From Armatimonadota bacterium (GTDB lineage Bacteria; Armatimonadota; Fimbriimonadia; Fimbriimonadales; Fimbriimonadaceae), in assembly GCA_018268315.1 (NCBI GenBank), contig JAFDWU010000002.1, positions 535,153 through 599,152 of the forward strand: 64,000 nucleotides of DNA. Direction: 5' to 3'. Under the pieces are notes generated by a model. It was not told the origin of the DNA, searched no databases, and saw only the letters and a program-made list of their open reading frames with translations. Positions 18,234 to 26,040 of the stretch are shown piece after piece. Position 1 is the first letter of the stretch; each line of letters starts with the position of its first letter. Position numbers and translations under genes: made by a program.

Positions 18234-19557
18234 GGGCTAGGACCTTCCTCTGCAACACGGGCGAAAAGACGTTGACCGCCCAGATAACGAGTCCCGTAAG
18301 TTCGATGAACCCGGTTACACCCATCGGGGCAAATGCATTCGGCGTGTAATCCGAGAGTATCTCTAGGCTCACGCGGCCCGCGTTGCCCAGGTTAAGCAGC
18401 CAGAAAGCGGTCGCCAACGGAGCAAGCCGTGAGATATCCAGATCATTCATTCTCGCCACTACGTGAGCGCCCACGCCAAGAATCATCTGAGAAATAAACC
18501 CAACCGTCACCGCGTGTCGGACGGCACCGATATACGCGTGGGAGAACGCCTGGCCCGTCCGCGCCAGATGCAGCGGCTCCAGAATAAGCAGGACGCCCGA
18601 AACGCCAAGCCAGAACATGCTGCCTCGGATGAACTTGTGGGACCTTACGCTGAACTCCAGCGGCTCAAACATTCGTAGCGCCACCAGAAGCACACCGGCG
18701 GACACCGCAAGCACTGCGCCTCCATTGAAGTAGAGGCCCTGGTGAGCTGGATCAAGATCGCCGCGGAAGTAAACAACCCAACCGACCATCCGCATCAGGA
18801 GCCCAACGGTCCAGCCGACGAAGCCCATCAGCGCGAGCTGCCGATGAGGCGCTTTCGCGCCGAAGCAATCGCTCATCTTCACGAAGGCCACGCCGAATAT
18901 CATCATGGCGACAAAGCCGAGGAATTGAGCTTCGCGATAGGGCGGGAAATACTCGGCCACGAAGCGAATTCGCTCCATCGGCGATCCCGAGTGCGAATAG
19001 AAGAAGTAGAACGGCTCGGCGATCGCCACCAACGGCCACCAGAACATGGAAGCGAACACGAAGGTCGTTGGCCACGTGAGCCCGCGCCCGTCGTTGTAGC
19101 GCGTTAAGGTTGTATTCGCATAGAACAGGATCACGCCCACGATCTGCAAAATCGAGGCGCCCACCCCTAGCGCCATCCCGACGCCCTGGTTACCGACAAC
19201 AATCGGTTCAGCAACAAACCGAAGAGTAACCGCTGCAATCATGCAGGCGAGGGATGAGTATGCGAGCTTGTAGAAAAGCTCAGCCTTGCTGCGCCGTGGC
19301 GCGTGCTGCTGAAGCGCGAACCCCATGATGAATAGCCCAACCCATCCGTAAAGCTGGGCGTTGGCATGAGCAAGGACGTAGGGCGTCCACTCTGGCGTTG
19401 TGTAGCTTCCCTTCATGCTGATGCCGGCGAGGGCAAGCGCTCCCAGGAGGCATCCTGCGGTAAGGACGCTCAGAACTCCGGCGAGGAAGAAGGGACGGTA
19501 CATCTCGGTGACTACCCGCTCATCGCTACGATTGACCACTTTCAGCGCGACTTGCAT
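18226..19557 (-). CDS. NnrS-like multi-pass heme/copper membrane protein
   Basis: 443 residues with about 12 hydrophobic segments and no large soluble domain. The N-terminal TEMYRPFFLAGVLSVLTAGCLLGAL and the His-containing HANAQLYGWVGLFIMGFALQQHAPR resemble the F-R-P-F-F and H-x-H...GF blocks of NnrS proteins. Further membrane His occur near the C-terminus (AVRHAVTVGFISQMILGVGAHVVARM). NnrS proteins are linked to nitric-oxide stress and denitrification regulons. Relief of nitrosative stress during nitrate use is the likely role here (inference). It overlaps NarK by one base (TAATG) and the regulator by eight. Confidence 0.72.
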   Translation of the reverse strand: MQVALKVVNRSDERVVTEMYRPFFLAGVLSVLTAGCLLGALALAGISMKGSYTTPEWTPYVLAHANAQLYGWVGLFIMGFALQQHAPRRSKAELFYKLAYSSLACMIAAVTLRFVAEPIVVGNQGVGMALGVGASILQIVGVILFYANTTLTRYNDGRGLTWPTTFVFASMFWWPLVAIAEPFYFFYSHSGSPMERIRFVAEYFPPYREAQFLGFVAMMIFGVAFVKMSDCFGAKAPHRQLALMGFVGWTVGLLMRMVGWVVYFRGDLDPAHQGLYFNGGAVLAVSAGVLLVALRMFEPLEFSVRSHKFIRGSMFWLGVSGVLLILEPLHLARTGQAFSHAYIGAVRHAVTVGFISQMILGVGAHVVARMNDLDISRLAPLATAFWLLNLGNAGRVSLEILSDYTPNAFAPMGVTGFIELTGLVIWAVNVFSPVLQRKVLAHA

Positions 19558-21065
19558 TAGCGCACCCCCGCTACCGGCTTAAGCGGAATCTCGTCCGCTT
19601 CATGGACGTCAGCTGACTCGTGTTGCATCTTCAGAATTGAGAAGTGCATCCACGCCATGGCAATGAGAGAAAGACAGGCGATCAGGAACCAGCAGGAGGT
19701 CCATAAACCGGTTGCCTTGAGGAACTGACCGAAGATGATTGGGAACACGAAACCGCCAAGGCCGCCAAGTACGCCCACCATTCCTCCAACTGCGCCAATA
19801 TCGTTCGGGAAGTAGGTTGGAATGTGCTTATAGACCGCCGCCATGCCCAGGCCCATCATGATGCCGGCGATGAAGAGCAGCGTCGAGAACACCATCCGAT
19901 TAGCCTGGAAATAGACATGCGTGAGTCCCCGGGCCAAAATCTGTTTCTTTGTGACGGTGTCGCCCACCTTGACCGATGGCTCTTGCCATGAGTGGAAGAC
20001 CGGCCACACCACCGTCTCACTGTCGTACTTCCCGACGTTATCCTCGCCTCTAGCCTTCAGGTTGTAGGTCACACCGCCCGCAACAACCTGCGAATTGGAG
20101 ACAGCAGTGACAACGCCCTTCTTATCGGCAAGGAGTCCTTCGCCCGGAGACGTGATTTCCATCTTCGGCGCAACCAGAAATAGGAAGAGAATCGAAACAA
20201 CGGAGAACACGATGTAGAGCGTTGAACGAGCGCCGATACGGTCGGAAAGGAAACCGCCGAGCGCGCGGGTTACCGCCGAAGGAATGCTGAAGGCGATCGA
20301 CATCGCGCCCGCCGCCGCTACCGTCAGCCCGTACACGTTCAGATAGTAGGGGATGAGCCACTGCGAAATTGCTACGAACCCGCCAAAGAGTACGAAGTAG
20401 TAAAGGCCGAAGCGCCACACGCGCACGTTCGCAAGCGGCTTCAACAACTCGCCCATTGTCCGGGCCTTCGCCTCACTCTTCTTCGGCACTGCCAGCAACG
20501 CGAAAATCACTGCCATCGCGATTAGCGCGCCTGCGTAGATCTGAGGAACCTGCCTCCAAGCCGCCATGTCCTCACCCTTGCGGGTCACCGAGTCGAGCAG
20601 CTTCGGAGCAAGCAGCGCGGTAACCGCGGTTCCGATATTGCCCATACCGAACAGACCAAGCGCGGTTCCTTGCTTTGCCTTAGGAAACCAAAGTGAAGTG
20701 TAGGCGACGCCCACTGCGAACGATGCGCCGCTGATACCGAACGCGAGACCACCTATCAGGAAGGTTGTGAAATCGCTTGCATAGCTTGTCAGATACATGG
20801 CGATACCAGCGATGACCATCACCGCGATGTACACCGGCTTGCCGCCGATCTTATCGGCGAGGATTCCAATGGGTAATCGCAAAATCGATCCCGTCAGGAT
20901 CGGGATTCCGATAAGCCAGCCAATTTGGCCCTTGTCGAAATGGACCACCTGGTGATCCTGCAAATAGGTGATTAACACTGCATAGAGCGTCCAAGCTGCG
21001 AAGCAGACAAGGAAGGCCAGCGTGTTAAGGAAAAGAACTCGATTCGCGTGTTTCTCGGCGTTCAT
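19557..21065 (-). CDS. narK: MFS nitrate/nitrite transporter, NarK type, with a periplasmic insert
   Basis: 502 residues, 12 membrane helices. The NarK/NasA pattern is visible: RLPIGILADKIGGKPVYI after helix 2, GISGASFAVGVAYTSLWFPKAKQGTALGLFGMGNIGTA in helices 4-5, and the second nitrate-signature-like GAVGGMVGVLGGLGGFVFPIIFG near residue 430. About 80 extra residues (about 305-387) lie between helices 9 and 10 on the outer face. They are beta-rich and contain VKVGDTVTKKQILARG, a lipoyl/barrel-like turn. The start has no strong ribosome-binding site, and a Crp-type dyad is centred 41 bases before the ATG. Role: nitrate import or nitrate/nitrite exchange for the NarB-like enzyme. Confidence 0.87.
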   Translation of the reverse strand: MNAEKHANRVLFLNTLAFLVCFAAWTLYAVLITYLQDHQVVHFDKGQIGWLIGIPILTGSILRLPIGILADKIGGKPVYIAVMVIAGIAMYLTSYASDFTTFLIGGLAFGISGASFAVGVAYTSLWFPKAKQGTALGLFGMGNIGTAVTALLAPKLLDSVTRKGEDMAAWRQVPQIYAGALIAMAVIFALLAVPKKSEAKARTMGELLKPLANVRVWRFGLYYFVLFGGFVAISQWLIPYYLNVYGLTVAAAGAMSIAFSIPSAVTRALGGFLSDRIGARSTLYIVFSVVSILFLFLVAPKMEITSPGEGLLADKKGVVTAVSNSQVVAGGVTYNLKARGEDNVGKYDSETVVWPVFHSWQEPSVKVGDTVTKKQILARGLTHVYFQANRMVFSTLLFIAGIMMGLGMAAVYKHIPTYFPNDIGAVGGMVGVLGGLGGFVFPIIFGQFLKATGLWTSCWFLIACLSLIAMAWMHFSILKMQHESADVHEADEIPLKPVAGVR

Positions 21066-21098
21066 GTTTCAATCTTGCGCCGGTTGGCGCGTGTCTGC

Positions 21099-21114
21099 TA
21101 TGACCGTCGTCATA
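21099..21114 (-). promoter_or_regulatory. Candidate Crp/Fnr operator 1 (before narK)
   Basis: TATGACCGTCGTCATA is a 16-base dyad with 5-base half-sites and a 6-base spacer (TATGA-N6-TCATA), the geometry of Crp-family sites. Its centre is 41 bases before the narK ATG, and it overlaps the last codons of the preceding small membrane-protein gene. Two similar dyads precede two other units of the cluster. Confidence 0.6.
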
Positions 21115-21346
21115 AGCGTTCTTTTTCCAGTCGGACGACTCCAAAGTACATCCAAACATTGACTCCGAAGCAGACAAGGCTCCCGATCGCCGCCGGGACC
21201 GCCATTGCCGGCTTGCCGTCCACCAAGTTTTCGACTACGCCGAAGCAAAGCCATATTTGGATCAGCACCAGCATGAGGTTGAAAAGGAGGAGGCCGATGA
21301 ATGTGGCCGATCTCTGCTCGTGGCGGGCCTCTTCGACTGATTTCAT
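21110..21346 (-). CDS. Small two-helix membrane protein of the nitrate cluster
   Basis: 78 residues with two clear membrane helices (TFIGLLLFNLMLVLIQIWLCF and AVPAAIGSLVCFGVNVWMYF) joined by a short charged loop. No cofactor motif and no family I can name with confidence. The ATG overlaps the stop of the Rieske gene (ATGA), so it is made with the Rieske and ferredoxin proteins and may anchor or stabilise their complex (inference from position). Confidence 0.7.
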   Translation of the reverse strand: MKSVEEARHEQRSATFIGLLLFNLMLVLIQIWLCFGVVENLVDGKPAMAVPAAIGSLVCFGVNVWMYFGVVRLEKERL

Positions 21347-21843
21347 CCTTCCTTCACCTCCTGGTGGCTTACGCCAAGCGCGTAGATTTCCGCGCCCCGG
21401 ACCTCAAGAAGAACTTTGGGTAGCGGACGCGGCGGCGGGCCCTGCAGCACCTGCCCATCCGTCAACGAGAATGCGCCGTTGTGGCATGGGCAATACAAAC
21501 GCTCATGCTCGGGTTGGTACTCAACCGGGCAGGAAAGGTGCGTGCAGCGCCGACTGTAAGCCACATATTCTCCCGCCTTGGGCTGAATAAGAACGCAAAG
21601 ATCCTGGGGCCGCGGATACGAGAATTGGAGCGAGCCGCCAACCGGCACGTCGCTAACATTGGCGATCATCGCCGGTTCGAAGCTGATACGCCCACGATTG
21701 ATGCTAGAAAAGACCGCCATCCCCACCGACCCGGCAGCAAGGCCGCCGCTGGCAAGCGTGAGGAACTTAAAGAACTCACGGCGCGAAACGTAGTTGTCTT
21801 CCACCCAATCGACGGGAAAGCTTTGCTTTAGTTCTTGATCCAT
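21343..21843 (-). CDS. Tat-exported Rieske [2Fe-2S] protein
   Basis: 166 residues. A Tat-type signal anchor begins near residue 20 (SRREFFKFLTLASGG). The Rieske ligands are CTHLSC near residues 105-110 and CPCHNG near 123-128, both complete (C-x-H...C-x2-H), and a PPPRPLP turn follows as in cytochrome bc Rieske proteins. It carries one electron outside the membrane or at its surface. It is cotranscribed with a four-cluster ferredoxin and a small membrane protein, so these may form an electron-transfer module with the cytochrome b and NarB (inference). Its start overlaps the ferredoxin stop by one base. Confidence 0.87.
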   Translation of the reverse strand: MDQELKQSFPVDWVEDNYVSRREFFKFLTLASGGLAAGSVGMAVFSSINRGRISFEPAMIANVSDVPVGGSLQFSYPRPQDLCVLIQPKAGEYVAYSRRCTHLSCPVEYQPEHERLYCPCHNGAFSLTDGQVLQGPPPRPLPKVLLEVRGAEIYALGVSHQEVKEG

Positions 21844-22439
21844 TACTTCAACCTCGAATTTGCCAGCAAGTCGGTCTTCCTAATTGCCGCGCCGCTGTCC
21901 ACCGTCATACTCTTTGTCCCCGGCGGGGCCATCAGCGAAACCTTCGTTTTGATCGTGCGCGAGCCGAAGTGGAATTCATTTATGGGTGTGCCGTGGCGCT
22001 GGGCGGCAATCTCTTCCGGAGTGCCAAAGAACAGCGCGCCAGAGGGGCAAACCGTTGCGCACATCGGCTTCTTGCCAACCGATGTACGGTCATAACACAT
22101 GTCGCATTTCATCATCTGGTCGCGCTGAACCTCGTACTTGGGAACGCCGAACGGGCAAGCAAAAACGCAGTTTAAGCACCCAATGCATCGCGGCTTGAGC
22201 GAGGACTGGACCACACCATCAGGCGTCCGCTTGATTGCATCAGCCGGACAGACCGCCGCGCAGGCGGGCTCATCGCAGTGCATGCAGATGATCGGCGTAG
22301 TCTGAACCGTATACCCGCGTTGAATCTGTTCAAGGTGGATCATCGAAGCCCCTGCATGGGTATCGCACTCCGCGCAGGCGGCGACGCACGCGTTGCACCC
22401 AATGCATCGGCTAGGGTCGATATAGAAGCGTTGCTCCAT
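21843..22439 (-). CDS. Four-cluster [4Fe-4S] ferredoxin subunit (NrfC/DmsB/HybA-like)
   Basis: 198 residues with four Cys groups: [11 protein letters not shown] near residue 12, [14 protein letters not shown] near 52, [12 protein letters not shown] near 86 and CDMCYDR with a distal CATVCP near 112-128. This is the standard electron-transfer subunit of molybdoenzyme complexes. There is no signal peptide, so it is cytoplasmic unless carried by a partner. First gene of a three-gene unit with the Rieske and small membrane proteins. A Crp-type dyad and a CATAAT -10 element precede it, and GGGGGTAAGTA just before the ATG can serve as ribosome-binding site. Confidence 0.85.
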   Translation of the reverse strand: MEQRFYIDPSRCIGCNACVAACAECDTHAGASMIHLEQIQRGYTVQTTPIICMHCDEPACAAVCPADAIKRTPDGVVQSSLKPRCIGCLNCVFACPFGVPKYEVQRDQMMKCDMCYDRTSVGKKPMCATVCPSGALFFGTPEEIAAQRHGTPINEFHFGSRTIKTKVSLMAPPGTKSMTVDSGAAIRKTDLLANSRLK

Positions 22440-22450
22440 TACTTACCCCC

Positions 22451-22492
22451 ATTATGCTGGTCTTGGCGGCCTGCGCCATGATGGCCGTCATG
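22451..22492 (-). promoter_or_regulatory. Candidate Crp/Fnr operator 2 with -10 element (before the ferredoxin gene)
   Basis: The dyad CATGATGGCCGTCATG (22477-22492) has the same CATGA-N6-TCATG geometry as the other two sites. On the minus strand a CATAAT hexamer lies at 22456-22451. The dyad centre to -10 centre distance is 31 bases, which fits a class II Crp/Fnr-activated promoter (site centred near -41.5). The dyad centre is 45 bases before the ATG and overlaps the end of the DUF7009-like gene. Confidence 0.6.
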
Positions 22493-22868
22493 GTTGACGG
22501 TGACGCGCCTTGAACCCCTCGGGCGCGCTGAACGTCTCGGTCTCCGGTTCGCCGGTCTCAGGAGGACGTTCGTGTGCGCACGGAAAATCCTTTTCCACGA
22601 AGTAGCGAATGGATGGCTCGTGGGCCGAGTTGAAGTAGATGCCCTCCCTGCTCGGCTCGCCTAGCCGTTTGATGTCAGCATGCGAGAGCTTGACGGTAAC
22701 TACCTCACCTTCAAGAATCAGTTCTGTTTCCTGGCTCGGCTTCACCTCAATCCCCCATCCGCTGGACCGGAATATCCGTTGGGCAACCGCCTGTCCGTCC
22801 AGAAGCATCTCCAACTCCGAGGGAGTGATCCTCATCCGCAGACTCTCAGGCATCCAGCGTACTTTCAT
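22488..22868 (-). CDS. DUF7009-like conserved small protein
   Basis: From ATG 22868 the product is 126 residues: MKVRWMPESLRMRITPSELE, a central region with SGWGIEVKPSQETELILEGEVVTVKLSHAD, and a C-terminal FVEKDFPCAHERPPE. The opening and the VEKDFPC..RP motif resemble the DUF7009 family of unknown function. A longer frame to 23042 would run into the porin gene and has no ribosome-binding site, so the ATG 20 bases after the porin stop is preferred. No signal or membrane segment. It is cotranscribed with the porin; role unknown. Confidence 0.68.
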   Translation of the reverse strand: MKVRWMPESLRMRITPSELEMLLDGQAVAQRIFRSSGWGIEVKPSQETELILEGEVVTVKLSHADIKRLGEPSREGIYFNSAHEPSIRYFVEKDFPCAHERPPETGEPETETFSAPEGFKARHRQP

Positions 22869-22888
22869 TGGGCTAATTGGAGGACGCT

Positions 22889-24052
22889 CTAGAAGCGATA
22901 TTGTGTTTGAAGGAAAACCCACGTCTGATTCGCCGCCGACCCTTTCAACACGTTGCGGACGAAGCTGCCGGGTTGGAAATATCCGAGGCCCGCGCTGAAC
23001 ACGAGGGTCTTCTGATAAGTGTAACTGGCCTCCACATCCCATTCCTGACCCACGTCTTTGCCGCTTCCACCGGTTGGGTCAACATAGGTCCCCCCCGGGC
23101 GGGCGTTGGCAACCCCATTGGCGGCATACCAGGCATCGGCGGCGTCAAAGAGCCACAGCCGGTGATAAGACGCCTTCCCGGTCACGTTCTGGCAAGGCTT
23201 GAAATCCGCTCCAATCGCCAACTCCTGCATGTTTCGCCATCCTTGCAGATCCATGGTTCCGTAAAACGGGTGGTTGGTGGGATAAAGGTTATCGAAAGTG
23301 CGCGTGCTGTTCGGCCCACCTCCGCCGGTGGCGAGGTTAGCTTCCAGAAAAGTGGAAATCTTGGGTTGAAACGCCTGGGTTGCGCGGGCATGAAGCGCAT
23401 ACGCTGAGAGGCGCTTACTGGCAACACTTCCGGTCTGCACGGCGCCCTCGGTTTCAAGGCTGAGGGGACCGCGACGCCATTTGCCGTTGTAATTGAGGGT
23501 TGTGACGTCCACATTGCCGGCGGCAATTTCGTCGTGTTTTTGCAGCAGCGCCACGTATTGGCTCCCGTGAGATAGGATCGCGCCGAAGATGCGCGCATTC
23601 GCCGGATAGGGAGAAGCGGTTCCGATCCTCGCCCCGAAGAATTCCATCGTCTTGGATTTCCAATCGATTCCATCAAACGACCTGGCGGTGTTGACCCATT
23701 CCAGCGTGCCAATTAGGCGCTGATCGCCAACGATGATGGGCTGGCGGCCGACGGTGAGAGCGCCGGTGGCATCTTTGTAGCGAAGGAACGCAAACCTAAG
23801 ATCGCTGTTGTGAGGGTTCGCATCGCCGCTTGGCTTCCAGTAGCGGTCGTCGGCGAATTGGTATTGCGCCTCGCCGGAAATCCCGCCCGGAGCGTTGAAG
23901 CGCGCGCCAAGCCTGATGCGGGCATATACGTCGCTTCGCGCATCCGAAGTCGCGGATGAGAAATCAACGTCGCTCCGCCTTTCGTAGCGGACGCGGGACT
24001 CGAGATAAGGCTGAAAGTCGATGGTTTGCTGCGGCAAGTTCGTAAGCACCAT
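22889..24052 (-). CDS. Outer-membrane porin, alginate-export-like barrel (no visible signal peptide)
   Basis: 387 residues of alternating beta-strand pattern ending in Phe (FLQTQYRF), typical of outer-membrane barrels. The segment LTVGRQPIIVGDQRLIGTLEWVNTARSFDGI near residue 100 is the signature of alginate-export-type porins, which occur beside nitrate genes in several phyla. It could admit nitrate across the outer membrane (inference). The N-terminus MVLTNLPQQTIDFQPYLE is not a signal peptide, and the frame is closed by TAG at 24088-24086 only 11 codons upstream. The 5' end therefore looks truncated or frameshifted. A Crp-type dyad lies 42 bases before the ATG. Confidence 0.78.
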   Translation of the reverse strand: MVLTNLPQQTIDFQPYLESRVRYERRSDVDFSSATSDARSDVYARIRLGARFNAPGGISGEAQYQFADDRYWKPSGDANPHNSDLRFAFLRYKDATGALTVGRQPIIVGDQRLIGTLEWVNTARSFDGIDWKSKTMEFFGARIGTASPYPANARIFGAILSHGSQYVALLQKHDEIAAGNVDVTTLNYNGKWRRGPLSLETEGAVQTGSVASKRLSAYALHARATQAFQPKISTFLEANLATGGGGPNSTRTFDNLYPTNHPFYGTMDLQGWRNMQELAIGADFKPCQNVTGKASYHRLWLFDAADAWYAANGVANARPGGTYVDPTGGSGKDVGQEWDVEASYTYQKTLVFSAGLGYFQPGSFVRNVLKGSAANQTWVFLQTQYRF

Positions 24053-24086
24053 GCTAGGAAGTTTCGACTCGTTTTCGGCCCGCCGC

Positions 24087-24102
24087 TATGACCGCGATCA
24101 TA
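24087..24102. promoter_or_regulatory. Candidate Crp/Fnr operator 3 (between porin and mobA)
   Basis: TATGACCGCGATCATA, TATGA-N6-TCATA, lies in the 84-base gap between the divergent porin and mobA starts. Its centre is 42 bases before the porin ATG and 42 bases before the mobA GTG, so it could serve both genes. Same motif and spacing as the other two dyads of the cluster. Confidence 0.58.
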
Positions 24103-24136
24103 CGCCCTGAAGCGCGGGTTCTGGCAGAATGAACTT

Positions 24137-24694
24137 GTGCTGCGGGATGTTGAGGCGGTGCTGCTGACGGGCGGCCAAAGCAAGAGGATGGGCCAGGACA
24201 AGGCTTCTCTGATAATTCATGGAGAGCCGATGGGGCGTCGCATCGCGCGCGAGCTTGCAGCCGCGGTTGAAAAGACGACCGTCCTCGGGCGCGAGGCAAT
24301 TCCTGGTTACGCCTTTCAGCTCGATGAGGAGGAGTTCGGCGGGCCGCGATCGGCGCTTCGCGCGTTCACTCCGTCGCTTGCTTACGTCTTCGTGGCGTCC
24401 TGCGATTTGCCTTTGTTTCGTTCTGAAATCGTTGGGTTTCTGCGGGAGCGGATCGACGGCTTTGAGGCGGCGATCTGCCGCTGTGAGGGGGAGTTGCAGC
24501 CCTTGTGCGCCCTTTACGCGCGGTCGGCGTTTGATTCGCTTGTTGCGAGTCCGGCTTCCGAGCGCCGGCTCATACGGTGGGTTGAGCAGCTAAGGCTGCG
24601 GGAGGTGGATGACGAGGAGTTGCGACTGGGGGGCATTGATCCGAGGTGGGTAAGGAGCGCGAATACGGCGGGGGAACTTGAACGCCTTCTTTGA
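24137..24694 (+). CDS. mobA: Molybdenum cofactor guanylyltransferase MobA-like
   Basis: 185 residues from a GTG start. The N-terminal nucleotide-binding loop VLLTGGQSKRMGQDKASL (residues 8-25) is the MobA/IspD-type motif, followed by FGGPRSALRAF and YVFVASCDLPLF with the metal-binding Asp. MobA adds GMP to molybdopterin to form the guanine dinucleotide cofactor used by NarB-type enzymes, which explains its place next to the nitrate genes. It is transcribed divergently from the porin and shares the intervening region containing operator 3. A related NTP-transferase is possible but less likely here. Confidence 0.83.
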   Translation: MLRDVEAVLLTGGQSKRMGQDKASLIIHGEPMGRRIARELAAAVEKTTVLGREAIPGYAFQLDEEEFGGPRSALRAFTPSLAYVFVASCDLPLFRSEIVGFLRERIDGFEAAICRCEGELQPLCALYARSAFDSLVASPASERRLIRWVEQLRLREVDDEELRLGGIDPRWVRSANTAGELERLL

Positions 24695-24790
24695 GTGAGT
24701 TAGCCCACATGCCCACCATTTGGGTGATATCAACCATATTTTGGGTGATTGTGCGGTACTAGGAAGCTTAGGCAGATTACTGTCGCTTGT

Positions 24791-24810
24791 TGGCGGGAAT
24801 GGGTAGGAAT
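24791..24810. repeat. att direct repeat, distal copy
   Basis: TGGCGGGAATGGGTAGGAAT is identical to 40203-40222, the 3' end of tRNA-Sec (CCA, discriminator, acceptor strand and part of the T arm, read on the opposite strand). Identity stops at both ends, so this is the attachment core left at the far side of the island. Confidence 0.85.
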
Positions 24811-24890
24811 TCCAAAATCTGAGTTCAACCTAGCCTATTTTAGGTTCAATTGGTTGCAGGTTTGTGTTGGAAAGTGCAGGTCAAAGCTCC

Positions 24891-24917
24891 CAATTACCCA
24901 ACATTTCACCCAACATT
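24891..24917. repeat. Arm-type repeat, left copy
   Basis: 27 bases holding two ACCCAACATT units, matching 40156-40182 at 26 of 27 positions in the same orientation. Its placement near both island ends suggests integrase or excisionase arm-binding sites. It overlaps the 3' end of the nuclease gene. Confidence 0.6.
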
Positions 24918-25868
24918 TTCAGGCGGGTTTCCTATTGCCTTGGGATGGCGAGCACAGGCACGAAAGATGCAGCCCTGGCAGCGCCAGGTTTCGGTTGTCG
25001 TCGGAAACGCCGCATCAATGTCTGCCTCTCCCGAACCAACCATCCTAAGCCCTTCGGCAACCACCCCTATTTGATGCCTCCACGCTCGCTCAAGCCTCGC
25101 CACGAGAGACATGTCAACCTTGGTCCTGCCCAAGTAGTTCGCCGAAAGCCAAACTGCAATTAGCTCCATATCTTCATAGGGAACTCCCCATTCGCGATGA
25201 GCAAAAATCGCATAGCCGTGAAGCTGCTCGATGGCTCCTTGCTCCCCATTGGCCACGTCACCAGTTTTCCAATCGTAGATGCGCAGTCGGCCAGGCTCGA
25301 CGGTCATGAAGTCGTACTTGGCATATACCTTCATCCCTTCCAATTCAAACGAAGGGATTACGCCGCTTTCTGGCACACGCCATGTCTCGGTTGGAAGCGA
25401 ATCAAGTTCGCTCCTTAGCGGCAGTTCGAACCACCTCTCCACTAACTGTTGAGCCCTTCGTCTCAAGTCAGTCAGTTCATGCTCGGTCAGAGGCGAGTTG
25501 TAGTAGAAACGATCAACCGCCTGACGCTGCTTGCTCTTGGGCCACCTGTCCCGATTTAATGCGGCAGCAACCCATTCGGCTGAAAACCTTAGGTAGCCGA
25601 CCATCACTCTCTCGACAGCCTTACCAATGCCGTTGGGCCACTTCCCTTCGCGCAACCTATGCCTCAGCGCCGCCGTGATTGCGTCATCCACTACGCGACC
25701 CAACAGCGCCGAACTAGGCAGCAGATTTCCTTGACGCTTCAGTTCCCAAAATTCCTGGCCTGAGGCAGCCACATCAGGTTCATAGCGAAACAGCCACTGC
25801 CTCCGACACTCCTTGAATGCCTTGTGGTTCAAATAGGAGATTGATGGGCCGTGATCGATTTTCGCCAC
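24906..25868 (-). CDS. PD-(D/E)XK nuclease with probable Fe-S cluster (Cas4/AddB-like)
   Basis: 320 residues from a GTG start. A Cys near residue 20 (FKECRRQWLFRY) and a C-terminal WRCQGCIFRAC supply the four-Cys pattern of Cas4/AddB-type Fe-S nucleases. The active-site core is visible as KYDFMTVEPGRLRIYDWKTG near residues 185-205 (D then D-W-K) and QLHGYAIFA near 215. This family makes exonucleases acting on DNA ends in repair, CRISPR adaptation or defence. It is the last gene at the left island end and is transcribed away from the defence operon. No CRISPR array or cas genes are present, so a stand-alone island function, defensive or recombinational, is likely. Confidence 0.78.
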   Translation of the reverse strand: MAKIDHGPSISYLNHKAFKECRRQWLFRYEPDVAASGQEFWELKRQGNLLPSSALLGRVVDDAITAALRHRLREGKWPNGIGKAVERVMVGYLRFSAEWVAAALNRDRWPKSKQRQAVDRFYYNSPLTEHELTDLRRRAQQLVERWFELPLRSELDSLPTETWRVPESGVIPSFELEGMKVYAKYDFMTVEPGRLRIYDWKTGDVANGEQGAIEQLHGYAIFAHREWGVPYEDMELIAVWLSANYLGRTKVDMSLVARLERAWRHQIGVVAEGLRMVGSGEADIDAAFPTTTETWRCQGCIFRACARHPKAIGNPPENVG

Positions 25869-26040
25869 TGCTTAGCCCCAACCGATTGTCCAATGCCGAA
25901 CGCCAACCGAATTCATTTAGATTGCAATAGTATGCACAAACGTGGTCAAGTGGGTACCCTAGTTCCCTGCATTTGCTAGGCTCAGGAGGCAATCAGATAT
26001 TCGAGCCAGCGATTGTAAGAAGTCCTGGAAACCTCAAATC

